Source: Acanthococcus lagerstroemiae (taxonomy: Eukaryota; Arthropoda; Insecta; Hemiptera; Eriococcidae). From it: DNA of 64,000 nt. Below, in pieces: positions 24,601-36,400 of the stretch. Every line of letters starts with the position of its first letter. The stretch's first letter is position 1. The DNA lies in assembly GCA_031841125.1 (NCBI GenBank), contig CM063106.1:32608001-32672000 (forward strand), in the 5' to 3' direction. The position numbers and the translations under genes were made by a program. Below the pieces are notes generated by a model that was given only the letters and a program-made list of their open reading frames with translations, ran no database searches and was not told the DNA's origin.

Positions 24601-24720
24601 CTCCACGTAGCTTTTCCATTTTCTTTTATCCTGCGCTAATCCTTGCCATCGGGGCCATAGTTCTCTGACGAGTTCATCTCTCCATCTGGCTACTGGCCTA
24701 CCTATCTTTCTTTTATTAGG
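24601..24720 (-). pseudogene. RTE-like C-terminal fragment (right half of interrupted copy)
   Basis: The reverse complement encodes KERKIGRPVARWRDELVREL and then WQGLAQDKRKWKSYVEAYA, continuing into 20155-20090 once the hAT-type element is removed. Very similar to the tail of the neighbouring plus-strand copy. Confidence 0.75.
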
Positions 24721-24734
24721 GTATCTTTTATTTA

Positions 24735-25265
24735 CAAGTTTTCGCCACTCGATTAGGTGCGCACTGAAATTTGTTCCAATGGACTTAGAAACACGCCATA
24801 AAAATTTGAGCTCAATCTGATGTCATTAATCCGTGGCGCTTTGACCTTGAAGTTATGTGTAATATACTGAGATTTTATAAAAAACCGCTCGGAACATATC
24901 AACTTTAAGACCAAAATGCATATAAAATAAAATGTTTCTTGTAAAATTTTCCAGAAAAAAGTTTCCATACAATTTTTCTGTAGAACGCACATTTACCGAG
25001 ATAATTGCAAAATTGTGTGAAAGTTTCGAGGAATGTGGCTTTTGTTACTTTGTTATTTCATAACCGATCTTTACTCACTAGATCGCCGTTATCTAAAAAA
25101 ATATTCACTTTAGGACCATAATGCAAATAACATAAAATGTTCCTTGTTTAATTTTCTATTAAAAAAATTCTGTACAACTTTACTTTAGAAAATATAAGTA
25201 TCGAGACAATCGCAAAAATGCGTGGAATTTTCGAAAAACATGAGTTTTTTGTTACTTTACGGCTG
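24735..25265. repeat. Dispersed repeat A, copy 2
   Basis: Direct-orientation partner of 10345-10960, including the internal duplication (about 24920-25030 and 25120-25240). Confidence 0.75.
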
Positions 25266-25331
25266 AAATATCTATTAATGTCGGGCAATGCACACTAAAA
25301 TATGACTTCAGTCTCTGTCTACTGGGGTAAG

Positions 25332-28300
25332 TCCAGGGCCGGCAACTTCTGTATAGCCTGTTAGCGAATGCTACGCATGGAAAATTTCATTATTTGTAGG
25401 TACAATTGGAGGTATGCATAAAGAGAAGCTTCAGCTTTCACTTCGCAAAAGTGAAGTGCAAGCTGCAGAGTGCATACTTAGAAAAAAAAGTGAAGAGGAA
25501 GCTTGTGCTCAGAAGTGAGAGCGTTTACTTGGGTTTCCCTTCGAAGTTGTATGCATAAAGAGGAGTGTTAACTTTAAAACTGAAGCTTTCGTCCACGAAA
25601 ATATGCATCTCCGAGTAGACTTCTTTTCGAAAAACACGTGCAGTTATCGTTCACCTTCGAGAAGATTCCTTCGATTTCCGAAGATAATTTCCGAGGAATT
25701 TTATCGAAAATATTAAGGAAAATTTTCCGATCATTTTCGAAGAATTTCATCGGACATCACTGAGAAAAATCTCCGACGATTTCAGGAGAATTTTGTTGAA
25801 AATTTTAAGGAAAATCTCCAACGATACCAAAGGATTTTATTGGAAATCATCGAGAAATATCTCTGAAGATTTTTGAAACATTCCTTCAGAAGAAAGATTC
25901 GATGTTTTCCAGAGATTTTAATCGGAAATTTTTGGAATAAATTACCAATGATTTCCGAAGAATTTTATCAGAAATGTTCGGGGAAAATCTCTGATTATTT
26001 CCAAGGAATTTTATCAGAAATATTTGAGAACAATCTTTGATAATTTCCGGAGAATTTCATCGAAAATCCTCAGAGAAAATTGCCAAAGTTTTTTGAAGAA
26101 TTTCTTCAAAAATTTTCCGATAATTTTTAAAGAATTTCATCAAAAATATCTTGAAAAAATCCGATGGTTTTTGAAGAATTCTATCGGAAATCATCAGTTA
26201 AAATCCTTGATGATTTCCAAAGAATAATTCCATTGGAAATCTTTGAGAAGAATCAAGGTTGAAACTTTTTTTGGATTCGAGTAAATGGAGTGGATTCGTA
26301 GATTCGAATTCATGAATCATCGAATCTAGAAATCACAATAGAATATTTTTTTGCTGTTACAAAATCAAAATAAACAATTTCCTCATTCAGCAATCGTCGA
26401 TTTTTTTTTTTTGTTTCTTCTTCTTCAGAAAGACCAAATACTCCAAAAACTAGATCTTATTCGATGTAATCATGGTAAACATACTTTCAGCAATGTTGTT
26501 TCTGAAAAAATTGAATTTAATGGTTCAACTGAGGAGGCTAGAAGAAAGTTTGTTGCTTTTATTACGTTTTTTGATCTCTTTTTCGTTAAAAAAAAAAATG
26601 ACTAAAACGGATGGCCATATTAAGCGACTTCAGCGCCTAATACACGGCTAACTAAAAATTCCGATGAATCCACTAAAAAGATTCGAATAAATTTTACGAA
26701 TCCAGGTCGTCCATTGGATTCGAATCACGGATACAAATCCAATTCCCAGGAGCGGATTTGAATCCATTTTTCGAATCCGCGAACTGGATTCGAATCTTTT
26801 CCAACCTTGAGAAGAATCTCTGATAATTTTAAACGAATTTCATCGGAGATTTTTGGAAAAAAATTCAGAACATTTCCGAAGAATCCCATTGGAAATCTTT
26901 AGAAAGAATTTCCAATGTTTTCCAAAAAATGTTATCAAAATTCCTCGACAAAATTTTCCGATAATTTTCAAATAGGAAACATTCGGGGAAAACCTCCGAT
27001 AGTCTTTGAAGAATTTTATCGAAAATCTTCAGGAAAAAATCTCTAATGATTTCTAAAGAATAATTTAATTGGAAATCAAGAAAAATCACCGATGATATAA
27101 AAAAAATTCTATCGGCAATTTTTGGAGAAAAGTTCCTGTAATTAACGAAAAACCTCGTCGAAAGTCTTTAGAAAAAATTGTCAATGTTTCCAGAGTTTCA
27201 TCAAATTTCATCGAGAAAATTTTCTGATAATTTTTGAAGAATTTTATAGGAAATATTCGGGGGAAAACTCCAATGGTTTTTGAAGAGTTTCATCAAAAAT
27301 CTTTAGGAAAAATGTTCGACGATCTTCGAAGAATTTTATCGGAAATCTTCGGGAAGAATCTCCGCTGACTTTTAAGGAATTTTATCGGGAATTTCTCGGG
27401 TAGAATTCCGATTCCCGAAGAATTGAGACTATTCCCCACTCATGCGATGGGATCAGAAATTTTCCCCGAAGATTTTTCGGAAAGTTTTTCGAAAATCGTT
27501 TGAAATTTTTTCTGAAGATTCCCGATGAAATTCTCCGAAAATCAGTGGAGATTATTTTCGAAGATTTCCAATGACATTTTTTTGAAATTATCGGAGATTT
27601 TTCTTAAATAATTTTCGATAAAATTCTTCGGGAAATATCTCTGATTCTATAGCATGAGTGGAAAATAGTCTCAATTCTTCAGAAATCATCGGAATTTTTC
27701 CCCCAAAAATTTCCGATGAAATTCCTTGAAAATCATCGGAGATTCTTCTCGAAAAGACGTCCAATGTAATTATTCTCCGAAAATCATCGGAGACTTTTCC
27801 TGAAGATTTTCGATAAAATTCTTCTAAAAACCATCGGAGTTTTTCCCCCAAATATTTCCGATGAAATTCTTCATAAATTATCGGAAAATTTTTCTGAAGA
27901 CTTTTGAAGAAATTCTTTGGAAAATATTGAAAATTTTTCTGAAGATTTTCGATGCAATTCTGCGGAAAATATCGGAAATTTTCCCCTAATATTTTCGATA
28001 AAATTCTTCGGAAATCATCGGAGGTTTTCCTCGAAAATTATTTCATTTCATACGTTTGGTGCGTTTTCCACCTGTACACCATTACCATATTTGTCTTCGC
28101 TTTATTGAATGATTTTCGATTTAGAAGAAGTTCTTTGGACACATACGTCGGCTGGTAACAACCTGAACAAATGTTGTTATCTCTGAAGCACTCGCTTTCG
28201 CTCAGAAGTGAAAGAGAAAGCTTATGCATAAGTACGGACTGACGCAAAACCTTAAACTTCTATCTTTCCCTTTGGAGCGAAGGCTCTCGCTCCGCTCTTT

Positions 28301-28425
28301 TGCTTCGACGTTAAAGCTTAATTTTTATGCATGGGTTTAATGATACGATAGTAAAACGTTATTGTGCAAAATCAGTGTTGTTTTTTTCGTTACACATGGG
28401 ATTATATGAAAAGTTGCCGGCCTTG
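25332..28425. mobile_element. 3.1-kb foldback element with hAT-like ends and 8-bp TSD
   Basis: The ends read TCCAGGGCCGGCAACTT (left) and, inverted, CAAGGCCGGCAACTT (right). Both flanks carry GGGGTAAG (25324-25331 and 28426-28433), a perfect 8-bp target duplication. A second pair of landmarks lies inside: TATGCATAAA...AAGCTT at about 25412 and its inverse at about 28340. From 25640 to about 27460 run forward degenerate copies of a 45-50 bp unit; from about 27470 to 28030 the same unit runs inverted. A 35-base segment (ATTGAGACTATT...CTCATG) is mirrored at about 27423 and 27660, marking the axis. No transposase frame is present. A 556-bp element is nested in the left arm. Confidence 0.85.
26254..26809. 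mobile_element. Nested hAT-type element, 556 bp, perfect TSD
   Basis: Ends CAAGGTTGAAAC and, inverted, CAAGGTTGGAAAAGATTCG. Flanks AGAAGAAT at 26246-26253 and 26810-26817 are identical. The interior is rich in GGATTCGAATC words and has an 84-codon frame at 26351-26605 (starting on a non-ATG codon) with LIRCNHGKHTFSNVVSEKIEF. That frame could be a transposase remnant or chance; I do not recognise it. Confidence 0.85.
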
Positions 28426-28493
28426 GGGGTAAGAGTTCCAGTTTGCCCCCTCCCCCACCTGGCTACGCCCATGACAGTTTGTTGGGTACATAC

Positions 28494-28647
28494 TATAGAG
28501 TAGACCCTGGATTATGTATGTATATCAACAATGGTTAACAATTTGCGCATAAGATATAAAACATTATGCTGTTAAGGAATAGCCACGTGCTCTCAGAATT
28601 CAGGGTCGTTTCCTATGGACAAATCGCTGTTTCCTATTGTTGATTTC
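28494..28647. repeat. Dispersed repeat B, copy 2
   Basis: Direct-orientation partner of 11069-11220. In this locus the 3.1-kb foldback element sits between repeat A and repeat B. Confidence 0.7.
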
Positions 28648-29055
28648 CTCCTCTACTAAAAGGCGGACTGACACGTAAGCACATGAAAACATGTGCAGAA
28701 GGTAAAAAATCATTTTCACTTTTTTTAATTTCTGTCATTTCTGTTATGTCTGCTTTTTCGATGTTCCTCATCATTTTTGACTTTTGACTTTTTCAGCTGT
28801 GGTTTCTGTCGTTTCTAATTCTCCTTAACTACACTTCAGACAGTTCCTACTTTTCTTCTTCCTCCTCTACTAAAGGGCGGATTAACACGTAAGTACATGA
28901 AACATTCCCTGAGGACAATGAGAAGAGAAGGGCGCTATCGGGGGCGAATTTATTTTTTCAGCACAAACGTAAGCGTATACGCGCCGATAGAACTCGCTGA
29001 GGGCGCCAATTTTTATCTTGCTTCCTACGCCAGAAAAGGTTAATCCGCCGCTGGT
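28645..29055. repeat. Short direct repeat and possible MITE
   Basis: CCTCCTCTACTAAA-GGCGGA, followed by ACACGTAAG-ACATGAAA, occurs at about 28646 and again at about 28860. The second copy's GGCGGATTAAC is mirrored at 29038-29050 (GGTTAATCCGCCGCTGG), suggesting a MITE of about 185 bp at 28868-29055. No clear TSD. Confidence 0.45.
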
Positions 29056-30344
29056 TAGTTAAGGATATGATGCGCTCATTTTGAAAAACTAAACGGAATA
29101 GTAAACGTCTGTACGATATGAAAATGTAACTGAAATTGTGCACAAAATAATTACGCTGGTTTTTAATAGATAATCAGATGAAAAAGATGAAGAGATGATC
29201 GAAAATGATTGAAAATTGTTGAAAATGTTTGTTTTTGTTCGAAATCTCGTCGTTTTTTGATGGAAAATGGTCGAAAATAATTGTTTTGGATTCCATTATA
29301 TCACTCTTACTAACACTTTTACCAACTCAATGGGTCTGCTGATAAAGTATTAGAATTAAAGAGTAACTTTTTTATTTCTTGTTTTCATGTCTGCATCCTT
29401 CTCCATTCAAGGCTGATTCCGCAGACATTCTACATCAGATTACAAAGAGACTTTTCCGGCTCCTCAAACAAAGCATCTTCCCACCGCCAACTTTAAGTAC
29501 TTTTTTTTTCTTTCTTTAGTTTTCCGATATTTTTTTGAAAACAATGTGCTATGATAATCAATAAAGAAAGCAAAACAAACAACTAAATCTGTCAGATGAG
29601 TTAAGACTAGGCGTTTCTTTCTAGTTTTCTGTAGAGAATGGAAAATCCGTCTACGTCGCAGCACTAATATGCTCAAACTTTTATAATTGAAACGCTTTCT
29701 ACTGAAATTTCCGTTGAAGCGTAAATAAAGAACAAACAAAAATCATTATGCGCTCGCTTTAATTTTCTGAAAAATAAGCCATCTGTGTTCGTTTCGTGGG
29801 GAATTAAAACAGAAAATACTGAACATCTTAGGTTGGTTGTTTTCAAAGAATTTACGGAAAATTTTAACGGAATGTATATAGGTTGGGTTCTCAAACAACA
29901 GAGGTAAAAGTTTAAAACTTACTTACAGTCAGAGAAGGCGTTTCAAACATTTCTTTAAGAAAAATGTAAAAATAGTTTTTTCGCCTTATTTGCATTTCCT
30001 TTTCAGTGCGTTTCTCATTTTACCAAGTAAAATATTATTAAAAAGACTTAAAACAACTTTCAGACGTCGACATTTTTTGTGGATGAAAAAAGAAATATCG
30101 ATTGCTTATTTATAGAATTAGCCTTCTCATTCTTCTCTCTGTCTCAATGTCATAAAAAGAAGAAACGGTATAAGAAATAAAACATGCGTAAAACGTCTTC
30201 AAGTATCTTCCTAACAATTTTTTGCAGCATTCGGTTTTAAACATGTTCTAAACTTCTATTTTAAAGAGGTTTGCCCAAAATGCCGAATTTATTGCACAAG
30301 ATGCGCAATTAACGATATCTAAAACACATATTTTTGAAAACAGT
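29056..30344. other. No gene recognised
   Basis: AT-rich. Minus-strand frames at 29464-29739 and 29673-29894 lack domains. Confidence 0.35.
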
Positions 30345-30354
30345 TTGACAACTA

Positions 30355-30549
30355 TTACGTTCTTGCCAAAAATATCAAAAGTGGGCCGTTTTTATCTTCG
30401 AATTTTAAGATTAAATCGTATAAGTTGTAGACAATTGCGCCACCCGGTGCAGGCATGTTGGTCACAGCCCTTGCCCGACATTCTTCATTTCTCACTCGGC
30501 GACAAAATCCCAATATATGCGGTCGTTTTGTTGGCGCGATCTTACACAC
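30355..30549 (-). pseudogene. Possible FLYWCH-type zinc-finger remnant
   Basis: The minus strand encodes FCRRVRNEECRARAVTN, resembling the second half of a FLYWCH domain (W-x-C...C-x-A-x-xT). Immediately upstream the bases TATTGGGATTTTG would read Tyr-Trp-Asp-Phe in the neighbouring frame, so a one-base indel would restore a YW pair next to the Cys. FLYWCH domains occur in insect host genes and in Mutator-like transposases. The domain is incomplete and the call is tentative. Confidence 0.35.
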
Positions 30550-30899
30550 ATGAATCCGTTAATCAGTAATTTTTTGTTTTTTGTTTTCGCCATTTTCGGT
30601 TGATTTATGCGGATTTCTGCTTTACCAAGCCCTTACGTAGGTATGAATACCAATATATTTTGCCTGGAAGAAATTCATTCGGGAAATCAATCTTTCGGTG
30701 AAAAGTATTTGCGAAAATATTCATTCTGGGAAATGGTCATTCCATTTAATGGTAATTCGGGATAACGGATTCGGGAGGGGGGGTGTCCTAGAATCGTTAA
30801 ATTTAGGATAAATCTTATATATTTAAAACATGTTTGAAAAACTGGGTTCTATGAGGTTCAACACCTATATCCCAGGCCCTAATTATTGCACAATGCTGG

Positions 30900-31195
30900 T
30901 TAAGGTCTTAAAACACTAGGTGAATCAAGCTCCTTATGAATCTTTTTTCATCAATCAGATCCGTTCAATCTGAGAAGAGTTATGAGGTAACAACCAACTC
31001 AACCACACTACTCACACTCATTTCTTCAACTCATTTCCATTACTCACGAACTACTTCGCCTACAAAGTTCATCTTAGTCTAAGAACACTCAGTGAAGCAA
31101 CCTCTTTCATATGCTTTTGTGATCACTCAAATTCGTTCAGTCTGAGGAGAGTTATGAAGTAACAACCAACTCAACCTGACTACTCACACCAGGTT
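30900..31195. repeat. Two-copy tandem repeat, period ~172 bp
   Basis: TCCGTTCAATCTGAGAAGAG, then GTTATGAGGTAACAACCAACTCAACC, recurs about 172 bases later (TTCGTTCAGTCTGAGGAGAG, GTTATGAAGTAACAACC). It lies directly 5' of the Helitron helicase relic. Confidence 0.65.
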
Positions 31196-31202
31196 CTAAA
31201 AA

Positions 31203-32586
31203 TGGTAGCGCGAGCAAATGAAGACCAGCGAATGATCATTGACCATACTTTGGAATTGATGCTAAGAAATGACACATCCAACGCCAATGCATACTTCATT
31301 GATGGTCCTGGAGGAACTGGGAAAACTTTTGTTTATCGATGCCTCATTTCTTTATGTATGTTGCATGATTTTTGAAGTTATTTCCGAGGCATGAACATGT
31401 ATAGCAGCAATGTTACTACCAAAAGGACGTACTGTTCGCAGTCGTTTTAAATTACCTCTGAATCTGCACGAACATTCAATATCTGGTTTGAAAGTCAACA
31501 GCAAAGAAGCCAACAGTATCAAGAATGCAAGAATTATCATTTGGGATGAAGCTCCAATGGCAAACATGTACGTTGTACGCTCTGTGTGTAAACAGACTAT
31601 TGAAGGACATCATGGGAAATGACGTGCCGTTTGGCGGCAAGATTGTAGTTTTGGGTGGAGATTTTAGGCAGATTCTTCCAATAGTTCCACATGGTTCAAG
31701 AGCTGCTACATTTGCTAATTCCATCAAGTTTTCTTCTTCATGGCCTATATTCAAGACGCTGAGACTGACCCAGAACATGCGAGCGGAAGCATGAGAAAAA
31801 GAGTTCTCAGAATTCTTGCTGCAGATTGGTAATGGTACTTTCCCTCATTCTGGCTCTGAAAATGGGGGCATTCTAGAATTACCTGCAAGCATAATTTCTC
31901 AGGACATTATAAGAGATGTCTATGGTGAAAAGTTTGACACTCCAGAGAATGTCCTGAAATTTTCTAATGTTGCAATTCTGGCACCAAAGAATGATCATTG
32001 TCAGAAGATCAACGACAAGATTTTGGACTTGATTCCTGGAGAATCCAAAACCTACACAAGCGTGAATAGACTGATCAGTGAAAATGACAGTGAAATCCTG
32101 CAATTCCCCGTTGAATTTCCGGATAGTCTGGAGTTGACAGGTTTACCACCAAATAAATTGCACTTAAAAGTTGGTGCGATTGTTATGTTGCTACGTAATA
32201 TGAATGTGGCACTTGGACTGCTGAATGGGACACGACTAATTGTGAGAAACATGCACACGAATGCACTGGATCTGGAAATAATAACTGGGCTGGAGTGGGG
32301 TCGAAGGATATTACTCCCAAGAGTGGACCTGTCGCCAGCGGATGCCACCTTGCCTTTTTCATTCAAAAGGAGACAATTTCCAATAAAGTTAGCCTTTTGT
32401 ATGACGATCAACAAGGCCCAGGGACAGACGCTGGAGAAGGTTGGGATATATCTACCCGAGTATGTCTTCAGTCATGGACAGTTATACGTAGCTCTGTCGC
32501 GGACAACTTCGTTTAATAATTTAAAAATCCAAGTACAACCTGGAAGCTACAAAACTGCAAATGTGGTGTGGAAGGAGGTCCTGTAA
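31203..32586 (+). pseudogene. Helitron PIF1-like helicase domain, C-terminal part, decayed
   Basis: Superfamily 1 helicase motifs occur in order. Walker A GPGGTGKT is at 31304-31327, after ANEDQRMIIDHTLELML. Then come LLPKGRTVRSRFKLPLNL, motif II WDEAP (about 31542-31556) and GGKIVVLGGDFRQILPIV (motif III, about 31634-31685). LRLTQNMRA follows (motif IV region, about 31765). An uninterrupted stretch at 31816-32586 holds AFCMTINKAQGQTLEKVG (motif V) and HGQLYVALSRTT (motif VI), ending with a stop codon. Frameshifts lie near 31375 and 31570, and a TGA follows QNMRAEA at about 31793. The Rep nuclease part and the Helitron 3' hairpin/CTRR end were not found, so this is a 5'-truncated, inactive copy. 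The long intact tail suggests moderate age. Confidence 0.9.
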
Positions 32587-33484
32587 TATGATAACTTCAT
32601 TTTTGTAATTTTATTTTTTTATTTTAAATATGTAGAATAGAGATGATATGTGGTGCGCTGCTAATTTTCTTTGAAAGTAAATTTCTAATCAACCTAATGA
32701 TAGTTGAAGTTTACTACTCGCTTGCGGTAAATCATAGGTGATCACTCACACATAGAGCTGCCCACATCCAATTGGCCTCTGAGTCCCATTCCATATATAC
32801 CGCCCCATATATCTGGAAGAATGTTATTTTTCCCCTTTTCATCTGAAGAAAGTACTGGGGTGTACGTATATGTATGAATTTAAGCCATGTTACCAACAGG
32901 TATTTCTAAAAATAACCAGGTAACGAGGAACCCAATTTCTGACCAAAATTCCAATGTGCTCGATGAATTTCTTAATCATTTCTCCCGAAATTACCAAGCG
33001 GCTTTAGCTTTTACTGCGTAAATATAATTAGTAGGTACAGATATAGGCCCTTCCATTTAATTTGCTATTCGTTGACATTTTTTGAAAGTGATTTGTCACG
33101 CTATTTCTTATCACAAACGTTAAATCAATATGAGCCACATAACTGATAACTTTTTTACGGTTAGCGTTCTCTTTTTCGATTTTTTTTTGAATAAATGATG
33201 AGTGTTGATTGTAAAATCAATAAATTTAAATTATTGTTACGATATTCTTCATATTTAGTTATTTTTTTCATTCATTCCACAGCATAAAAAGTAGGACTAA
33301 ATGACTTACTGAAACTTTTTTTTTTCTGAATTAGATAGGTGCATTCTTTAGCAATTGTTCTTCAACTAAGTACATTTATATTTAATAAGCACTATCATTT
33401 TGTTTTGTTGATCAACACTCAATGTTATCAGTAGTAATCAGTTGTTTTGATTTCGATATCACCGATCAAAGGTAGATTAGCTTA
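32587..33484. other. No gene recognised
   Basis: AT-rich sequence downstream of the helicase relic. No clear Helitron terminus and no coding exons. Confidence 0.4.
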
Positions 33485-36400
33485 TCAAAAGTTAAGGAAT
33501 GAAATAAAAAAAGAGTGTAAAAAGGCAAAGGAGGAATGGATGAAAGAAAAAAGTGATAAGAAGAGTTCATGAATAAAAGACAAATAAACTTGCCCTATAG
33601 AAAAGTAAAAATGCAGTTTCAAAAAAGAAGGAATAAAGCCAATAATATAACAAAGAAGGAGGGAGAGCCTATTTACACAGTTGAAGGAAAAGTGAAAATG
33701 TGGGTGGAGTATGTAGGAGGATTATATAGTAATAATGGGGATGAAGTAATAAGATTGGAGAGGGAGGAAGATGTGGAAGAAGATGAGAGGGGAGATTCAA
33801 TTTTAAGAGATGAATTTGACAAAGCATTGAGAGATTTAAAAGAAAGGAAAGCTCCAGGAGTGGATGAGATACCAGCTGAATTATTACAGAACTTAGGAGA
33901 ATATGTACTTCATAAATTGTACTGGATCGAGTCGGCGGGGCTGTGCTTAGCGGTTCAGAAGACAGAAGCGGTTTTGTTTACGACGCGACGCAAGTACAGT
34001 CCACCCAACTTTGTCCTAAAAGGCGTGGAGATTGGGCTCTGTATAGCCCTCAAGTACCTGGGACTGTGGTTCAATGGGAAGTTGCATTTCCGTGAGCACT
34101 TCCGACGGGCAGCTGAGAAGGCGGATCGAGTAGCCGGCCAGCTGTTCCGTCTGATGTCGAACCTAGAAGAGCCGAGAGAGCAGCGACGAAGGATGTACGT
34201 GAACGTCATCATGTCGGTCCTCCTATACGGGGCGCCCGTATTCGCCGACGCCATCGATACACTATACAGGAGAGCGGAGATGGAGAAGATCCAGCGAAAA
34301 GCCGCGATGAGGTGTGTCAGTGTGTACCGCACTGTTTCTTCGGATGCAGTAGGCGTGTTAGCGCGTATACCGCCGATCGAACTCAAGGTCGGCGAAATTG
34401 CGGCGGTATACGGTGCGAAAAAGAAAGCGAAGACGAAACGGGAGGATTTCGGGTCAAGCGAGTCATCCAGCAGGATACGCTTCGGAAGTGGAAGGACGCG
34501 CTCGCCCATTCGACCAAGGGCGAGTGGACCCAAGCGCTGATACGCGACCTCGACGGATGGATATGGAAGAACGCACGGAGTGCTTAACTTCCACCTTACC
34601 CAAGTATTGAGCGGCCACGGATGCTTCGGCACGTACCTACATCGGATGTCGATAGCGCCTAGCCCCGTGTGCGCGCACTGTGATCGAAGGGCGGAGGACA
34701 CACCTTGGCACACCCTGTTCGAGTGTGAGGCCTGGGAGCAGGAGAGGCGCAGGACGGCCACAACAGCGATCGATCCCGGCGGCGACGATGAAGAAGAAGA
34801 CGACGACGTCGGCGTGATCAGCCGTCTCGCGCCGGACACCCTGGTTCCGGAGATGATAAAGAACGGAAGCAGTTGGAACCGGGTGTCGGCCTTCATCTCG
34901 GCCATCATGAAGAAGAAGATGCAGACGGAGTGGTCGAGACAGAAGGCCGGCGAGTTATCAAGCTCGGCCCACACCATTGAACAGGAGGAGAACTCTGTAC
35001 CATCCTAGAAGAGATGCTGCAGCTGCACTGCGGACCCACCGGCAGGGCTCAACCGTCGTCACCACCTGCCTGCGTCGACACGCGGACCAAGACGAGGAGG
35101 TGAGGGATGAGTGAAGAGAGGCAGCGCGTCCGGCCGTGGAGACCTGAAATTTCCAGGCGAGCGCTCAGGGAGTGCGAACCTCGGTCAGTAGGGAACCCCA
35201 TGGTGGCGCTGGTAGGACGCACGCACCGTTCCGGTACGTAGAAATGGGGGCTCGGGCCCGGCCCCAATGCGTCCCTCCGGTCACTGACGCAATACTCGAA
35301 AGGGTAGTTCCTATGGCCGGGGGTGCGGTGTCATAGGGGCCACTTTGGCATGCGTGCATCGCCATGCGTCCCACCACACCACTTCATAAATTGTACAAAT
35401 TAGTATGTTATATTTATGATAAAGGGGAAATGCTAGAGGACTTTTAAAAAAGTGCTATTATACATATACCAAAAAAAGCAGGAGCGGATAGGTGTGAAAA
35501 TTATCACAATTAGTCCTCTTTCGCATACATCAGAAATATTAACCAGGATAATTTATAAGAGAATTGAGAATAGAATAGATGCAGAACTAGGAGATGATCA
35601 GTTTGGATTTTGCAAAAGTGGAGTTATTAAAGAAGCAGTGTTAGCTTTAAGATTAATTATAGACGGGAGACTCAAAAAGGGGCAGGATACATATATGGCA
35701 TTCGTTGATATTGAAAAAGCTTTTGACAATATTAAATGGGCCAAAATGTTTAATATTGTAAAAAATATAGGAATAAAATTTAAAGAAAGACAAAGTCATT
35801 TTAAACTTATGTAAAGGACAGAAAGCCACATTAAGAATAGAAGGAGAGAGAACGGGGAGCCTAATATAGAAAAAAGTGTAAGGCAGAGATGCTCCTTACC
35901 TCCAGTGTTACTTAATTTGTACGTAGAGTGGGCTTTAGAATAATTGTCCAGATGATATTGTCTTATTAGCTGAAAGGAATATTGATTTAGAAAACATTTT
36001 AAATGGAATGGAGGAGATTTTGAGCGTAGAATATCGTATGAGAATAAATTAAAATAAAACTAAAGTAATGCTATGAAATCGATGTGAACATGATAGCTTA
36101 AATATAAATATTATACAGGAAAAGATTGAGGAAGTAAGCGAATTTTGCTATTTAGAGAGTAAAATAACAAAAGATGGAAGGAGTAAAAGGGATATTAGTA
36201 GTAGAATAGCACAAGTCAAATTAACATTTTATCGAAAAAGTATAATCTTGTCAAATCAAAAATAAAACTGGAAATCAAAAAATTGTTCTTGAAAACTTAC
36301 GTTTGGAGTGTAGCCTGGTATGGATGTGGAACGTGGACCATAGGAAAACCAGAGAAGAGAAGCATCGAAGCTTCTGAGATGTGGTGCTACAGGCGGATAC

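Noticed and set aside
33569..34540. Plus-strand frame of 323 codons as one gene
   Set aside because: It is an accidental fusion of the second non-LTR family and the R1-clade insertion across the 16-bp target duplication at 33907-33922.
33955..34977. 340-codon minus-strand open frame
   Set aside because: Exactly antisense to the R1-clade RT; GC-rich sequence keeps the reverse frame open. No domain in the minus-strand peptide.
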